A stretch of DNA of 64,000 nt. Source: Amborella trichopoda (Eukaryota; Streptophyta; Magnoliopsida; Amborellales; Amborellaceae). The position numbers and the translations under genes are program-made. The notes beneath the pieces are model-generated. The model had not been told where the DNA came from. It did not search any database and was given only the letters and a program-made list of their open reading frames with translations. Location of the stretch: NCBI RefSeq assembly GCF_000471905.2, contig NW_006497522.1, positions 30,386 to 94,385 on the forward strand, in the 5' to 3' direction. Within the stretch, counting starts at the first letter, position 1. Each line of letters starts with the position of its first letter. This document shows, piece after piece, positions 44,215-55,284 of the stretch.

Positions 44215-44842
44215 ACTTTATCACTTGGAAGACCGGGCAGATCTTAAGTGTGAGAGCAGTATGCCTTCAACTTGTCTCTTGGTCCCGTCATACGCAGCGA
44301 TAGTTAGTTGACACGGCCCTAAATCATCCGGGCTTTTGCCTATCTGCTTCACCATTTTCATAGGGCATATATTCAGGGATGCCCCATTATCAACAAGCAC
44401 TCTCTGTATTTCATATCCATGCATGAAAATAGTGATGTGCAGAGGCTGGACATGAAAACGGTTGAAGCTGGCTGGGATGTCATCGTCCATGAACACGATT
44501 GGCGTTGGTTCCATTATTTGGTTGATCATATCGCCCAACTCATCCGGCTGTGTGTTGCTCGAAATGTGGTCTTAGTAAGAACCTTTTCAATGCCAACCGT
44601 TTCGCATACAGCTCCAAGATGGAGATTTGAGCCTGGATCTTCCCAAGATGAGTCGGTAGATCATAGGTGATTGCAGATCTTTGAGTTCTTTTATTCGGTT
44701 CACGATCCGTAACCCTTGCTGGTGGTTTGGCTGTTGAAGTGGCTCCTATTCTTTCATTAAGAGTGTCCTCCATCAATTGGATGGGTTTGAACACTCGACC
44801 TCTTCGGGTTAAGGAATCAACTTCGCTAGCTTGGATTTCCAT
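44215..44842 (-). pseudogene. pol: Tat-III protease with upstream segment
   Basis: 44842-44540 reads YDLPTHLGKIQAQISILEL, the usual segment before the protease. 44538-44221 is the retropepsin: VFMDDDIPASFNRFHVQPLHI, then RVLVDNGASLNICPM with the catalytic Asp at 44389-44391, and LTIAAYDGTKRQVEGI. The last third, with the LLGR.WIH block, is frame-shifted. The domain type agrees with the Tat-IV protease (DGGS instead of DNGA). Confidence 0.85.
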
Positions 44843-45129
44843 AGGGTCAGCCCTAGTGAGAGCAATGGAAGACCTCGGGGTGTTGCCCCTTGTTTGGAAG
44901 ATGATCCCTTTTCATTAGCTTTGACCATGTCCATCTCGAGGGCATCATCTTCATCATACTAGTCCCACTTAAGAGGATCATCAGAGTTCAGGGATGAAGA
45001 GTTTTCTTTAAGAAGACTCAAAAGATCTTCTTCAAGTTCTTGGAGATGATGATCACAAGCCAATATGAATTGGCTGGGATCATCTTTTTCGTCTCCGTTT
45101 TCAATCATGTGAATGATAACAGCCTCCTT

Positions 45130-46700
45130 TGAGTTAAACCTCCCATTTCTTCAGTCGTTGTGGCTGTATTTTTGGAGAGAGGGTTTGTGAAGATACCCAT
45201 TTTTTTATTAAGTTTTCCAACAGGCTGATTTCTAGTTCGATAGTGATATCGCCCCTATTAATCATCCCTTGAATCACCCGCTTCAAGTAAGAAACAATTT
45301 TTGGTATCATGGGTGTGGTTTCTGTGCCACTTGCACCATCTGCTCTTATCCTTAACGTCAAATGGTGGCTCAGTGGTGGTGGGAGTTTAACCATGTTTTT
45401 CTTTAAGAGTAACTCCAGCACTTTTTCTAACAAGTCTTTGAGAGGAGTGAAGTTGTCCTCTCGCCTTCGATTGTTTTTTTGAGCGTTAGCTCTAAGCTGA
45501 TCCCTACGATTTTGAGCACTATTATTGTGCTGGGTGGCTGAACTTTGAGCCAGTCTGTTAACGACAATCTCATTAACCTGACCGGAATCTTTCCCCTTGT
45601 TATTTTTCTTGCTCTTGTTTTGGGGAGTAGTTATTGGTTTATTATCGAGCCTGATGCTGAGGGGTGTCCCTCTAGCCCTTTCATGTCATGCCATCCGCTC
45701 TATCATGGAGTCGAAAGAGTGGGGGATAAGGCCTTGGCTGAAATATGTCTTGTATTCAGGAGCAGCATTCTCTGAGGCCTTGGAGATTTTGGCTGGCTCT
45801 GTCAGTGGGCATTCTATGACCCAAAATCGCCACCTTGCGGAATCGACGGATGAAATCCTTGAAGGATTCTCCTGAATTTTTCTTCGTTACACTGAGCTCG
45901 CCAAAGGAGGGTATCGATCCGCGGTAGTGAGAGACGAATAGGTTAAACATTTCATCCGGAGTGATGTGTGATTGAGCAGACATTATTCTTCGATGCTAGT
46001 CCAAGGCCTCGCTGGTCAATGTTTGCGAAAATATGGCCTTCAGTCGGATGGGCCTATCTCGCAAAGCTCTCTCGGAGAGGAGATACGCGTTGACGTGAGC
46101 ATCTGGATCGTTCTTCCCCTTAAATTTGTTTCTAAATTCTGGGATAACAAATCCCAGGGGAAGATCTTCCATGCCTCTAAGTGTCTCTTGAACATAGGCC
46201 TTTGCGGGTAGAATATCATGCATTCCCATTCTTACGAGCATATCCTGCATCGTTTTTAAAGTGCCTTCTTGTTGGTGTTTGACATGACAGTAGACCCACT
46301 GGCTCATGAGTTCCCAAGCGTGGACTGATGATTCGAGATTTGGGGTATATGTTGGCCTGCATGGTCTTGAGATTGATGAGCCGCAGTCACTGAGGTGGTT
46401 AGATACATTTCCGCTTGAGAGGCGTACTGACCCATGAGCATCACTACTGGTTGCGAAAATTGCACGTTTGTTAGACTGGATGAACTATAGGGACCGATTG
46501 AGAATCGACTGACTCAGTTGTGCTAGGGGTTGACCTATGCTATTAGGCTGGTTTAGGACCGACCCACGAACTGGAGTCTGGACAGTGTAACCTAGACCAA
46601 CTAGACTCTTAAGGGCGGCCTGGACGTCTATCTCACCTAAGGGTCGTTCTAGATTGGCACCTCTGTTGTGTACCATATTCAGGATGTCATGGGCTATACT
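45130..46700 (-). pseudogene. gag: Tat-III gag (broken)
   Basis: Gag forms the particle core. Order on the minus strand: a variable N-terminus (46485-46676), LPLGFVIPEFRNKFKGKNDPDAHV and RLKAIFSQTLTSEAL (45996-46307), then MFNLFVSHYRGSI and ESFKDFIRRFRKVAI (45756-45983), matching the Tat capsid pattern. Near 45300-45360 a zinc-binding segment reads WCKWHRNHTHDTKNC, a C-x2-H-x4-H-x4-C arrangement, as in Tat gag. Frames shift between each block. Confidence 0.8.
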
Positions 46701-47379
46701 ATGATGATTTGAGGTTGGGTTAGACCTCCTAGACCTAGATGGGTCTTGATTTTGAGACCGTTGAGCCTCAAGGTTATTTGGGTGCGACTTTGGGGGGGCA
46801 TTAGATACAACATGGACTTATCCCCGTGCACGACTACTACTTTGGTTGCCTAAGGTGCACAACTCCTACTGTGGCTACGTAAGGTTCCCTGTATGACAAC
46901 GCCCAGTTGGACCCCCAGGATCTTCAATGTTTTTCGAACAGAGCTCACTTTTTGGACCATACACACCTCGGGATAGGGAGTAGCTCCTTGGGATTCTTCT
47001 TCTAATTGGAGACCAGGGCATCAGATTATGAACTGGGCTGAGTTCTGACCGTAATCCCAAGGGATTGCAGCATAGTGAACCCCAAGTTTGAGAAGGTTGG
47101 GCTTAGAGTCAGCCGTAGAACAGTCACCTTGGGTGACTGACATGGTGATTACTCTTAGCAGGGTCATATGATCTAGACTTGGGTAGTATCTACACTCGAC
47201 GAACTAGGGTGGACTTATCCTGACTCTAGGGGTAATCCTTAAGTAAGACCTAAGCTAAGACTAGACTAGAGTCTAAACTCACTGCGTTTTGGTTCAGACC
47301 CTAAGCTAGGGTGAGCCTAATCTATCCCTACAGCTAACTCTAAACTAAGACCTATGCGAGAACCTAGACTAAGATCTAG
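46701..47379 (-). other. Tat-III leader, CTAG-rich
   Basis: No gene. From about 47150 the sequence is rich in 'ctagact', 'ctaagct' and 'gaccta' words, grading into the 160-bp array. It lies between the primer site and gag. Confidence 0.45.
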
Positions 47380-48205
47380 ACTAGGCGGTGCACGAGTCTC
47401 GGCTCGGACCAAGAGTGGGTCTAGATTCTGACCGGGGCGTAAGCTTAGTTCAGACCTGGACTGAACTGAGTGCAAGCTTGAGCTTGGACCTAGAGGGTTT
47501 TGAAGGTCAAACCCTGTGAGGACCCGGACTGGATCAAGATTGAACTGGAACGAGCCTTCGGCTCAGACCAAGAGGGGGCCTATGTTCAGACCTGGGTGTG
47601 AACCTGGTTCGGACCTGGGCTAGGCTGGGTATAAGCCTGAACTTGGGCCTAGAGAATTTTAATGATAAGACCCGGCGTGGACCTGGACTGGATCAAAGAT
47701 GAACTAGGAACGACCCTTCGGCTTGGACCAAGATGGGGGCCCCGATTCGGACCTAGGTGTGAACCTGGTTCAAACCTGGGCTAGGCTGGGTATAAGCCTG
47801 AACTTGGACCCAGAGAATTTTAATGATCAGACCAGGTGTGGACTAGACTGGATCAAAGAAGAACTAAGAACGACCCTCCGGCTCGGACCAAGAGAGGGCC
47901 TAGGTTCAGATCTGGGTGTAAAATTGGTTCGAAACTAGGCTAGGCTAGGTATAAGCCTGAACTGGGACTCAAAGAATTTTACTGATCTGATCAGGTGTGG
48001 ACCTAGACTGGATCAAAGATGAGCTGGGAATGAGCCTTCGGCTCAGACCAAGATGGGCTTAGGTTCGAACTTGGGTGTGAACCTGGTTCGGACTAGAGCT
48101 AGGCTGGGTATAAGTCTGAACTTGGAACCAAAAGCTTCAACTCGGACTAAAAGGGGGTCTGGATTGGAATATGAGATTAATCGATCAGAAACAAGCATGC
48201 AAGCA
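47380..48205. repeat. 160-bp tandem repeat in the Tat-III leader
   Basis: The word 'ggctcggaccaagag' (or one to two base variants) lies at 47401, 47560, 47720, 47880 and 48040, that is 159 then 160, 160 and 160 bp apart. Each unit also has 'gaacctggttcggac', 'ctaggctgggtataagcctgaact' and 'gactggatcaaagatgaac'. A partial unit follows to about 48205. It has no coding capacity. Confidence 0.9.
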
Positions 48206-48877
48206 CATGAATGACCTAGTCTGATTATAGGTAGGCTTGGCTTGAGAGTGGGTTCCTAACTATTGAAATGCGGCTAAGCTTATATAGGTCCCCACATAGG
48301 TCCTGGCCTCCTATTATAGGATGTTCACCAGGTCCTACTATATGTGGAGTTTTTTTTAGGCAATGGATCTGCTAAAGTTACGCGAATCCCAACCGCCTCG
48401 GCTCTCAATGCTAGGTTCCCCTCACGCCTTTAACACGGATTTTGGGGGTTTTCGAAAAATTTGTTTTCTGGTTTTTCGGGATTCCCGGTCGGTGAGTGCT
48501 AGAGTGTGTAGAGAAGCATGTGAAATAAAATAAAGTCAAGCACACAGGCACACAATAAGAAAGAAAACAAGTGAGCAATCGGCAGTGATCAGGACTAGCG
48601 ATGCNNNNNNNNNNNNNNNNNNNNTAGAAACTTAGAGAAGCAGAAAAATCAAACCTTTTGATGAAATAAAATTGAAACAAAATGAAATAGAAGAACAACA
48701 GATAGAATAGACCTATATCAACCAAGATATATTATTTTATTTTATTTTTGAATTTTATTTTTTTTTAAAAAAATTATTTTGATCTGAAATTTTGCGATAA
48801 ATCACAAAAGAAATAAAGATCCAGCCTACAAAATTTCAAAAAATTTTGACTTGGGCGACCGGGGGAACTAGAGTACA
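48206..48877. other. Tat-III leader without a gene, containing a 20-N gap
   Basis: No gene is recognised. An unresolved gap of 20 N occupies 48605-48624, so the true length here is unknown. A T-rich/A-rich stretch follows at 48720-48780. Confidence 0.6.
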
Positions 48878-49015
48878 TGTCGCCCTGGACCAAGGCGGCA
48901 CAAACCGTGTCGCTTGGGCAGCATGACCTGTGTCGCCTGGGCGACACATCTTGTGTCACCTGGGTGGCACATCTCGTGTCGCCTGGGTGACACGTCTCGT
49001 GTCGGACAAGGAAAC
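48878..49015. repeat. 23-bp palindrome array in the Tat-III leader, 5-6 units
   Basis: Regular units start at 48907, 48930, 48953, 48976 and 48999, all 23 bp apart, with a less regular one near 48878. 48930-48947 is GTGTCGCCTGGGCGACAC, a perfect 8-bp inverted repeat around TG. It is the same array as in both LTRs but outside them, about 130 bp from the primer site. Confidence 0.85.
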
Positions 49016-49142
49016 TAGGGTTTCAAAGCACCAAAACCCTGGGTCCTTGTGACAGTCAGGTTTTGGACCTTTTTCTGGATTAGAAACAATGAATAATGGT
49101 GAACAGAAATAGTAATTTGGTGCTTGGATCAAACTTGAAATA

Positions 49143-49162
49143 CCCCATGGTGGAGTGCCAAA
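49143..49162 (-). other. Primer binding site of Tat-III
   Basis: On the minus strand TTTGGCACTCCACCATGGGG, one base inside the 5' LTR end. It shares the CACTCCAC core with the Tat-IV site and fits an Arg-tRNA-type primer, as reported for Tat/Ogre elements. Confidence 0.65.
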
Positions 49163-49163
49163 C

Positions 49164-50370
49164 TGTATATAGAACAAAATTGAAGTGATCTATTAGTGAA
49201 GATCGCTCAAATCTGACACGTTAAACTGATAAAATGATGGTAGAGAAAGTGGGAACAATCGAGTTCAGATCTACCCAAAAAGCGCAGATCTCCTCTCAGA
49301 TTTGTGGCAGAGTCAGCATGATCCAAAATGTTTCAAAATACGATTTTAAAGCAAATTAACTAAAACAATAGTGAAAATAAAATGAAACAGTAGGATAAGA
49401 AGAAGGAAAAGTGAAGAAAGCGATACCGAACCAGGCCGTATGGTCCGGGACCCTCGAGCCTTGTAGGGCTCTCCCGTATCAGAACGGGTCCTCTTTTGTC
49501 TCTCTGATCCGGATATTAGCCAGCCAATCTTTTAGATTGGGGTTTTTTCTTAAGGATAGATCTGGGTTTCTCTCAGGAGGCTAAGGTTTCCTCACATAAA
49601 TTCTAAGGTTTTCTCTCTCTGTAGTTCCCTCATGTTTTTTTTGTATTCTTCTTGTCTTTTTCTTTCTGCTAGGTTTCTCGTCTCTCTCAGGTTTCTTTCT
49701 CTATCTCCTCTATTTTCGTTCTCTATCTCAAGTTTTCTCTCCGTCCACCCTCCAGTGTTTTCTCTCCGTCCACCCTCCAGTCACTTCCAGTCTCTCTCGG
49801 TCTCCCCCTCTTAGCGTTTCTCTCCTCCCCTTAAATGGTCCCCCCAAGAGATGTTAATAAGGGGGAAATTATCTTGATGAGAATTTTTCCGCAACCAAAT
49901 ATTTACCTAGTCAAAACATGTTTTGGAGGCTCTTGGATTTGGGCGGCACAAGTCGTGTCGCTTAGGTGGCACATTTCATGTCGCTTGAGCGGCACAAGTT
50001 GTGTCGCTTGAGCAGCATAAGTTGTGTCGCCAAGGCAGCACAATTTGTGTCGCCTAGGCGGCACAACTCGGTCGTACAAACCAATTTTTTTCAAAATTGA
50101 TATTTTTCACTTCTGATGTGTTCCTCAGCCTCTCGTGAAGCTCTTAGAGAAAATTTGGGTCAAAACAAATTTTGTTACTATTTTTTAATGATTTGTTTTG
50201 GTAAAACAGGGCATTTAGGAGTCTGGGCTCAAACAGGGCTCTGGGCAGGTAGACTGGTTCCGGGTCACAGGGTAGGCTATGTGAACTATGGATTTTGGGT
50301 TTATTAGGATAATTGGTCCTAAGGTTTCAAAAACCATAGAATTTTCCAGTTCTAAAATGGGGTGTATACA
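49164..50370 (-). repeat. Tat-III 5' LTR
   Basis: 1,207 bp, TGTATATAGAAC to GTGTATACA on the plus strand. It matches 35257-36423, with a short tandem duplication in the CT-rich part (49740-49790, 'ttttctctccgtccaccctccagt' occurring twice). Confidence 0.9.
49940..50078. repeat. 23-bp palindrome array in the Tat-III 5' LTR
   Basis: Units start at 49955, 49978, 50001, 50024 and 50047, all 23 bp apart, with a last degenerate unit near 50070. The cores are variants of GTGTCGCtt.aGGCGGCAC. The array is equivalent to 36005-36131. Confidence 0.85.
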
Positions 50371-50375
50371 GGTCC

Positions 50376-51165
50376 TTCACGAGTTATAGCCTGTATGCAT
50401 GAGAATCCATGATCATGCGTAGTATTCATTGATTACTTTGCTTCAAATCCATCAAATAATTTACTTTCGGAGTGTCACTCAATTTTCAGAACCTTTTCAT
50501 CACATTTTTACCTATGGGGGTTCATAATCTTTTCCATATAAGACTGTTTTGGTGGTTTGAGGGACCACCATGTGTAGTTTGGCTATAACTCTCTTTTTTC
50601 TTATCCTATTTGATTCAAACCTTTGACATTCTATTTTAGATGATAATGCTAGTGTATTGAGATCTTAAGAAGTGATTTTAAGGTGTGTAATTGCTTCCCA
50701 TTTGGATTCGACACTCTTGTGAGATTGAACCACTTTTGTACAATCCAAAGGGACAAAATTAAGTCCTTATAAGGCCCGATTGCGTGCATCAGCATAAGGG
50801 GTTCGAAACATGCCTTCCTAATTTTAATTTGGCATTATAATTCCCTGTTTAGTTGATTTTATTTCTTATAATTTTGTTTAGATTAGTTGTGTGATGTATT
50901 TAAGCTTTAAGACATAGTTTATATAATTTGTGCTATGAAAGTGTAACTCATAAGCTAGTCTTACTTTATATGTAATTGCCCCATAAGGGGTTGGTATTTG
51001 AGTTTATTTACAATTGTTATACAAGGATAGAATGGTTGTAATTGTTATTTAAAGGACTGTAACTTATTCACTTAGCTTGGTTTTTAGCAAGTGGCTTGTT
51101 GAAGGTGTCCATTTTGCGTTGTTTTTCGACTTGGAAATTTGGTCTAAACTTTGTATCCACTATCA
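50376..51165 (+). repeat. Copia-II 3' LTR, second part
   Basis: Continues the LTR interrupted at 35256. It matches 9475-10267 of the 5' LTR and ends CTTTGTATCCACTATCA, followed by the target duplication CAATG at 51166-51170. Confidence 0.9.
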
Positions 51166-51170
51166 CAATG

Positions 51171-52036
51171 GGCCCCCATAAAAATTCATATATCTAAAAA
51201 ATAATAAAAATAAATTTTATAATATTATTTGAATATTTAATTATTAAAAATCAATATCTTTAATTTATAAACCCAAATGATATGTATAAAATATCCAGGG
51301 ATTTATAAAAATTAAAATAACAATTCTAAAATAATATTTATCATAAAAGAAACATAATTAAATTAATTTGATGGGAAAAATATCTATATGGTCAAGGAAT
51401 TAAATAAATAATGGGGCAGTCCACCTTCAACTGTGGACTACAGACCACGCTTGCTTTATCATGACAACTCAGCGTTGCCCATGACCTACAGTCCAAGCAG
51501 GAGGCCATTAATGGTTCACCAAAGTCTGGCCAATGGCCAAGGGATCGTAATTCCAGTCTTTGGATTTCAGGTTCTCCCCTATAGACGAGTTAATGTCACC
51601 TAGGTCTTATGCGACCACAGCTCTGTGGCGCATAAGGGTATATCTCACACTTGCATACGCTTCACCCTAAAAGGTCGCTTGCTCGCTTTCTCGAATGGTT
51701 TATCAATACGCATGTCGTGTCATAGTACATGGATGAGGCTTTGGCCCTTGTCTCCGTAGGCCACTAACACATACAATGGTCAGACAGTCCCTCGGCTCTC
51801 TCATCCGGGCATACTCCGACCTCATCAAGGGATAATCAATTAGAACCCTTCTCGATTTAGTTTCTATGCCCAGACAGTATGGGTTTTTCCCAACTGACTT
51901 GCCTAGACTGTCAAGCACAATCCGGTATCTGCAAACCTCATTTGCATGGTATGGTCTCACTGAGTCCATGATCCACTGTATCAAATGTCTCATCACAATC
52001 ACTCATAAGGCTTTTAAAGGCCACATAAACCCAACA
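51171..52036 (-). repeat. Copia-I 5' LTR, second part
   Basis: Matches 1814-2708 of the 3' LTR, starting 'ggcccccataaaaatt' and ending 'aaacccaaca'. It resumes exactly after the copia-II target duplication. Confidence 0.88.
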
Positions 52037-52943
52037 CACAGCTTATTGTGATTCCCATGCAATAATGAAATTAATTAAAATATAATCTAATTTTTAGAAA
52101 TTCGTAAAACTTAATTCAAATAATTAAATCAATCTAAAATCACTATCTCTGTTTTTATAATTCAAATTTGATAAATAAAATAACCGGAGATCTAGAAAAT
52201 TTCTTATAACAATTTTAAAAATCGTATATCATTAAAACAAATATAATTAAATTCATTAAAGGGAAAAAATGATCTATATGGTATAGGAATTAAATCGATA
52301 AATACTGGGGCACTCCACCTTCAACTGTGGACTACGGTCAACACTTGCTTTCTCAAACGAACCCAGTATTGCCCATGACACATAGTTCATACAGGGGCTC
52401 ATTAGTGGGTCACAAAATTCTAGTCAATGGGTAAGAGGTCATAATCACAACTTTTGAATTTCAGGTTCTCCCCTAGAGATGTACCAAGGTCACCTAGATC
52501 AGATGCGGCCACAACTAATATAGCGCATAGGGATATCTCTCACATATGCATAAGCTTTACCTTGAAAGGTGGCTTTCTCCAAACGACTATCATATATGCA
52601 TGTCGTGTGATGGTACTCGGATAATGCTTTGACCCTCGTCTTTGAAGGCCACCATCACACACAAGGGCTACACCGTCCCTCGGCTCACTTATCCGAATAT
52701 ACTCCAACCTCATCAAGGGATGACCTATGAAAATCCTTATCGGATAGTTTTCTATGTCTAGGTAACATAGGTTTTCTCTAACTGACTAGCCTAGTTCGTA
52801 AAGCTTAGTTCAATATCAGTAAATATTATTGGCTTAATATGGTCCACGAAGGCTCACACTCCCATAGAGTTCATGTTCTATTAAATTAAAATGTTTATTA
52901 CAAGCACTCATGAGGCCTTTATTGGCCACACTCACCCAACACG
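52037..52943 (-). repeat. Right part of the old copia-I-type LTR
   Basis: Aligns with about 1815-2708 of the copia-I LTR ('gatctatatgg', 'ggggcactccaccttcaactgtggacta', 'catcaaggg') and ends 'ctcacccaaca' at 52943. It is more diverged than the two copia-I LTRs are from each other. With 1-611 it makes up one older LTR that received copia-I. Confidence 0.7.
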
Positions 52944-54374
52944 GTACACTGGGTACCGGACATCAAAAATCTTAGTTTATCGCTAGAGAGAAAGAGAGAG
53001 GGCATGTAGAGAGAGAAAGAGAGAGATAAAAAGAGACGGGAGAGAGAGAGATGGGTTTTAATTTGGGGGAGAGAGAATGTTGCCAAAGAGAGAGTCACAT
53101 GACCCCAAACTAGAGGATAAGAGAGAGTAAGGGCATTTTTCTCCTAAATCCATTGACTTTTTGACTTGGGGGGATAAATATAAGAAAAAAAATTATTGGT
53201 ATTTAGAGTGGGATACAAAATGTTTTGGGGGCTAGGATGCCTATAAAGTCGATTTTGGGGGTATCTATAATTTTTTATTTATTTTTTAATAGAAATGAGG
53301 ATGTATTCATAGCCTCAAGGTTTAAAAAACGGACACAGTTTCTATAGGGCTGCAACCCTATTTGTTGAAGTTGAGTTGCAGCCTCCTACACTGGTCATCT
53401 ATATGGACTATACAGATTTTTCACACTATGCAATAAGAACAACCTAGAGAACCGGAGCCCCATGCCACATGTTACCTTTGTCCCTTTAAACAACCTAATT
53501 TCCCCCTCTCCTTCTCTCTCCAACTTTTCAACCCCAATTCTTTTCCATTTGCATCCTCTTTCTCTTTAACACCAAATCTCCTGCTTACCTATCACAACCA
53601 TTTCACTCTTGAGTTCACTTCCCTCTGCATCCTACAATGCGCTTAAGGAACCCCAAATTTAGCTCCCATTACAAGGATTTTACTCTATTAAAAAAATGAG
53701 CTATTTTAGCTCTCAGGGAACCCTATATGCGCCATGTCGATATCCAAGAACCCAACAACCAACACAATGTAGAGGTGTGGTTTTTTGCTTATATTTTCGA
53801 GGAAGATATATCAAATTCCCCCACAATTAGGGTTTCTCTTCTATATACCATTCTTCCCTCTCTAACAACTACTTTGTCTTTCTATTAACCATACCATATT
53901 TGAAACAATCCTTTGGTTAACAGATCATTTTCTCTCTCTAGCTCGAAGCCTCTAATTAACCACTCCTGCAACAAAAACTTTGCTCATTTACCAAAAAATG
54001 ATGGATACAACATGCCTATTTGAAGGAAGACCCTATATTTTTGCTCTCTGAACCTTCAAAGATTCATAGAACACTAAAACAATCCAGTCGGCCATGGCTT
54101 CCAATAAGACTCGGATCAAATCTCAATCTACTATGGTGGAGCCAAAAAATGCCAAAATCTTGGGGTTTTTGTAGGTTTACATATGTTTTTAATGCCATCT
54201 TCACCTTCAAGGACACAAAAAGAGTGAATATGGAAGAAAAAGAGAGGAGGGTAGGGTTGAAAGAGTGTAGAGAAGAGAAAACTTCTTCTTATGATTTTGC
54301 ATGTTAGTTGTAGGAAAATAAGTGAAATTAGGAGAGATAGGCTTCAAGAGAGAGAATGGGATAACAAAAATAGT
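52944..54374. other. Unassigned AT-rich region with GA- and CT-rich patches
   Basis: No coding region or known repeat is recognised. It contains GA-rich runs (52985-53120), T-rich stretches, CT-rich phrases (53500-53650) and one plus-strand frame of 95 codons at 54020-54307 with no motif. It could be the interior of another copia-I-like element, because a primer-site-like remnant follows at 54375, or it could be old host sequence. Confidence 0.35.
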
Positions 54375-54387
54375 ACCTAGGCTTTGA
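54375..54387 (-). other. Possible decayed primer site of a further copia-I-type element
   Basis: ACCTAGGCTTTGA resembles ACCTGGCTCTGAT in the copia-I primer site and sits directly beside an LTR start. It is weak by itself. Confidence 0.35.
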
Positions 54388-54619
54388 TGAAAGAAAGACT
54401 AATGCAATATTGTCGAGGAATATGCTTTTTTTATTTTTTTATTTCACCCCTTTTCTTTTGGCAAAGATCACTTACAAGTAGTCTTATTACAATAACTCTT
54501 GCTTCATAGAAAATTAAACTAACAAATCCAAGATCTTAAAAACCTTGATGTCATTTAACAAACTTTCTTTAAACAAAGAAAATATCCACAATTCTTATGC
54601 TGGGGAATATAAAGACAAT
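54388..54619 (-). repeat. Fragment of another copia-I-type LTR
   Basis: Matches the low-coordinate start of the copia-I LTR (612-845), including 'ggcaaagatcacttacaa.tagtcttattacaataac' and 'aatccaagatctt'. It ends abruptly at 54619, where Tat-V begins. Confidence 0.75.
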
Positions 54620-55190
54620 TGTTTACGATGAAAATCGGACTGATCTTCCGACGAAGATCTCTCGGATTGCGACTTATTAAACTGATAAAAATAATGTTGT
54701 AGAGAATGTGGGATGAATCGAATTCAGATATGAAGGCAGATCTAACCAGAAACGAGTACATCCGCTCTCAGATATGTGGCAGAGCTAGCATGATCTAAGA
54801 CATCAAAACAAGAGTTTAAAGTGGTAAACTGACCAAAATGAAATAAAACAGTAAGAAGAAGAAGAAGGAAAGAATAACAAAACAACACCAAACCGAGCCG
54901 ATCGGCTTGGGACTCCCGGGCCTTCGAGGGTTCGCCCATATCATAATTGGCGTCCTCTTTGCCGCTCTGATTCAGAAGTTGACCAGAAGATCTATGATTT
55001 AAAAGGGTTGTTATGCCCTAGAGATGACTTAAAATGGTCTAGGTTTTTTGACCTATCCTTTCATGGCTTAAGGTTTCTCAAGCTTAGGGTTAGGGTTTTT
55101 AGGTTAGGGCTTTAGGCTTAACCTTCTTTGAGAAAAAGGGCTAGGGTTTCAATCTTTCTCTCTCTCCTTCTTTATGGCCACGAAAATGAG

Positions 55191-55200
55191 GTTTTATAAG
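55191..55200 (-). promoter_or_regulatory. TATA box of the Tat-V LTR
   Basis: On the minus strand CTTATAAAAC, downstream of which the strand continues CTCATTTTCG. It lies at the position where Tat-III has only a weak TTTAAGG. Confidence 0.5.
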
Positions 55201-55284
55201 GGCTAAAGATCTATTGGGAAAGGCATCTTTCCATAACCAGCAGATCCCCTAACCAAAGATACCATTTTTGGGGATTCGGGTTTG

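Larger units (their letters stand above)
35257..50370 (-). mobile_element. Tat-III: Ty3-gypsy Tat/Ogre-type element in the copia-II LTR
   Basis: This is a 15,114-bp minus-strand element. Its 3' LTR is 35257-36423 and its 5' LTR 49164-50370, with target duplication AGTCC (35252-35256) and GGTCC (50371-50375), one base apart. Read from high to low coordinates: primer site, leader with palindrome and 160-bp arrays, gag, protease, reverse transcriptase, RNase H, second (archaeal-type) RNase H, integrase, then a 3.4-kb untranslated part with four tandem-repeat zones, and the polypurine tract. The second RNase H before integrase is diagnostic of the Tat lineage. Every coding segment has stops or frameshifts. 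Confidence 0.92.
7574..51165 (+). mobile_element. Copia-II: Ty1-copia retrotransposon inserted in the copia-I LTR
   Basis: This is a plus-strand copia element: 5' LTR 7574-10267, primer site, gag, protease, integrase, reverse transcriptase, RNase H, polypurine tract, 3' LTR 33402-35256 plus 50376-51165. It is flanked by the 5-bp duplication CAATG (7569-7573 and 51166-51170). Without nested elements it is about 9.56 kb, of which only about 4.2 kb is internal. LTRs of 2.7 kb are long for a copia element. Tat-IV interrupts its RNase H and Tat-III its 3' LTR. The left end could equally be placed two bases earlier (TGTTGG), because the target also ends in TG. Confidence 0.9.
612..52036 (-). mobile_element. 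Copia-I: degenerate Ty1-copia retrotransposon, with later insertions inside it
   Basis: This is a minus-strand Ty1-copia element. Its 3' LTR is 612-2708, its internal part 2709-6350, and its 5' LTR 6351-7573 plus 51171-52036. Without nested DNA it is about 7.8 kb. A polypurine tract lies beside the 3' LTR and a primer site beside the 5' LTR. The only recognisable coding remnant is an RNase H piece. Gag, protease, integrase and reverse transcriptase are absent, so the copy cannot move by itself. No target duplication is visible: the flanks read catat at 607-611 and cacag at 52037-52041. The 5' LTR was split by copia-II, so copia-I is the older of the two. Confidence 0.8.

Noticed and set aside
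54020..54307. 95-codon plus-strand frame in the unassigned region
   Set aside because: No motif, no flanking gene signals I can support, and low codon quality. It is kept only as a note.
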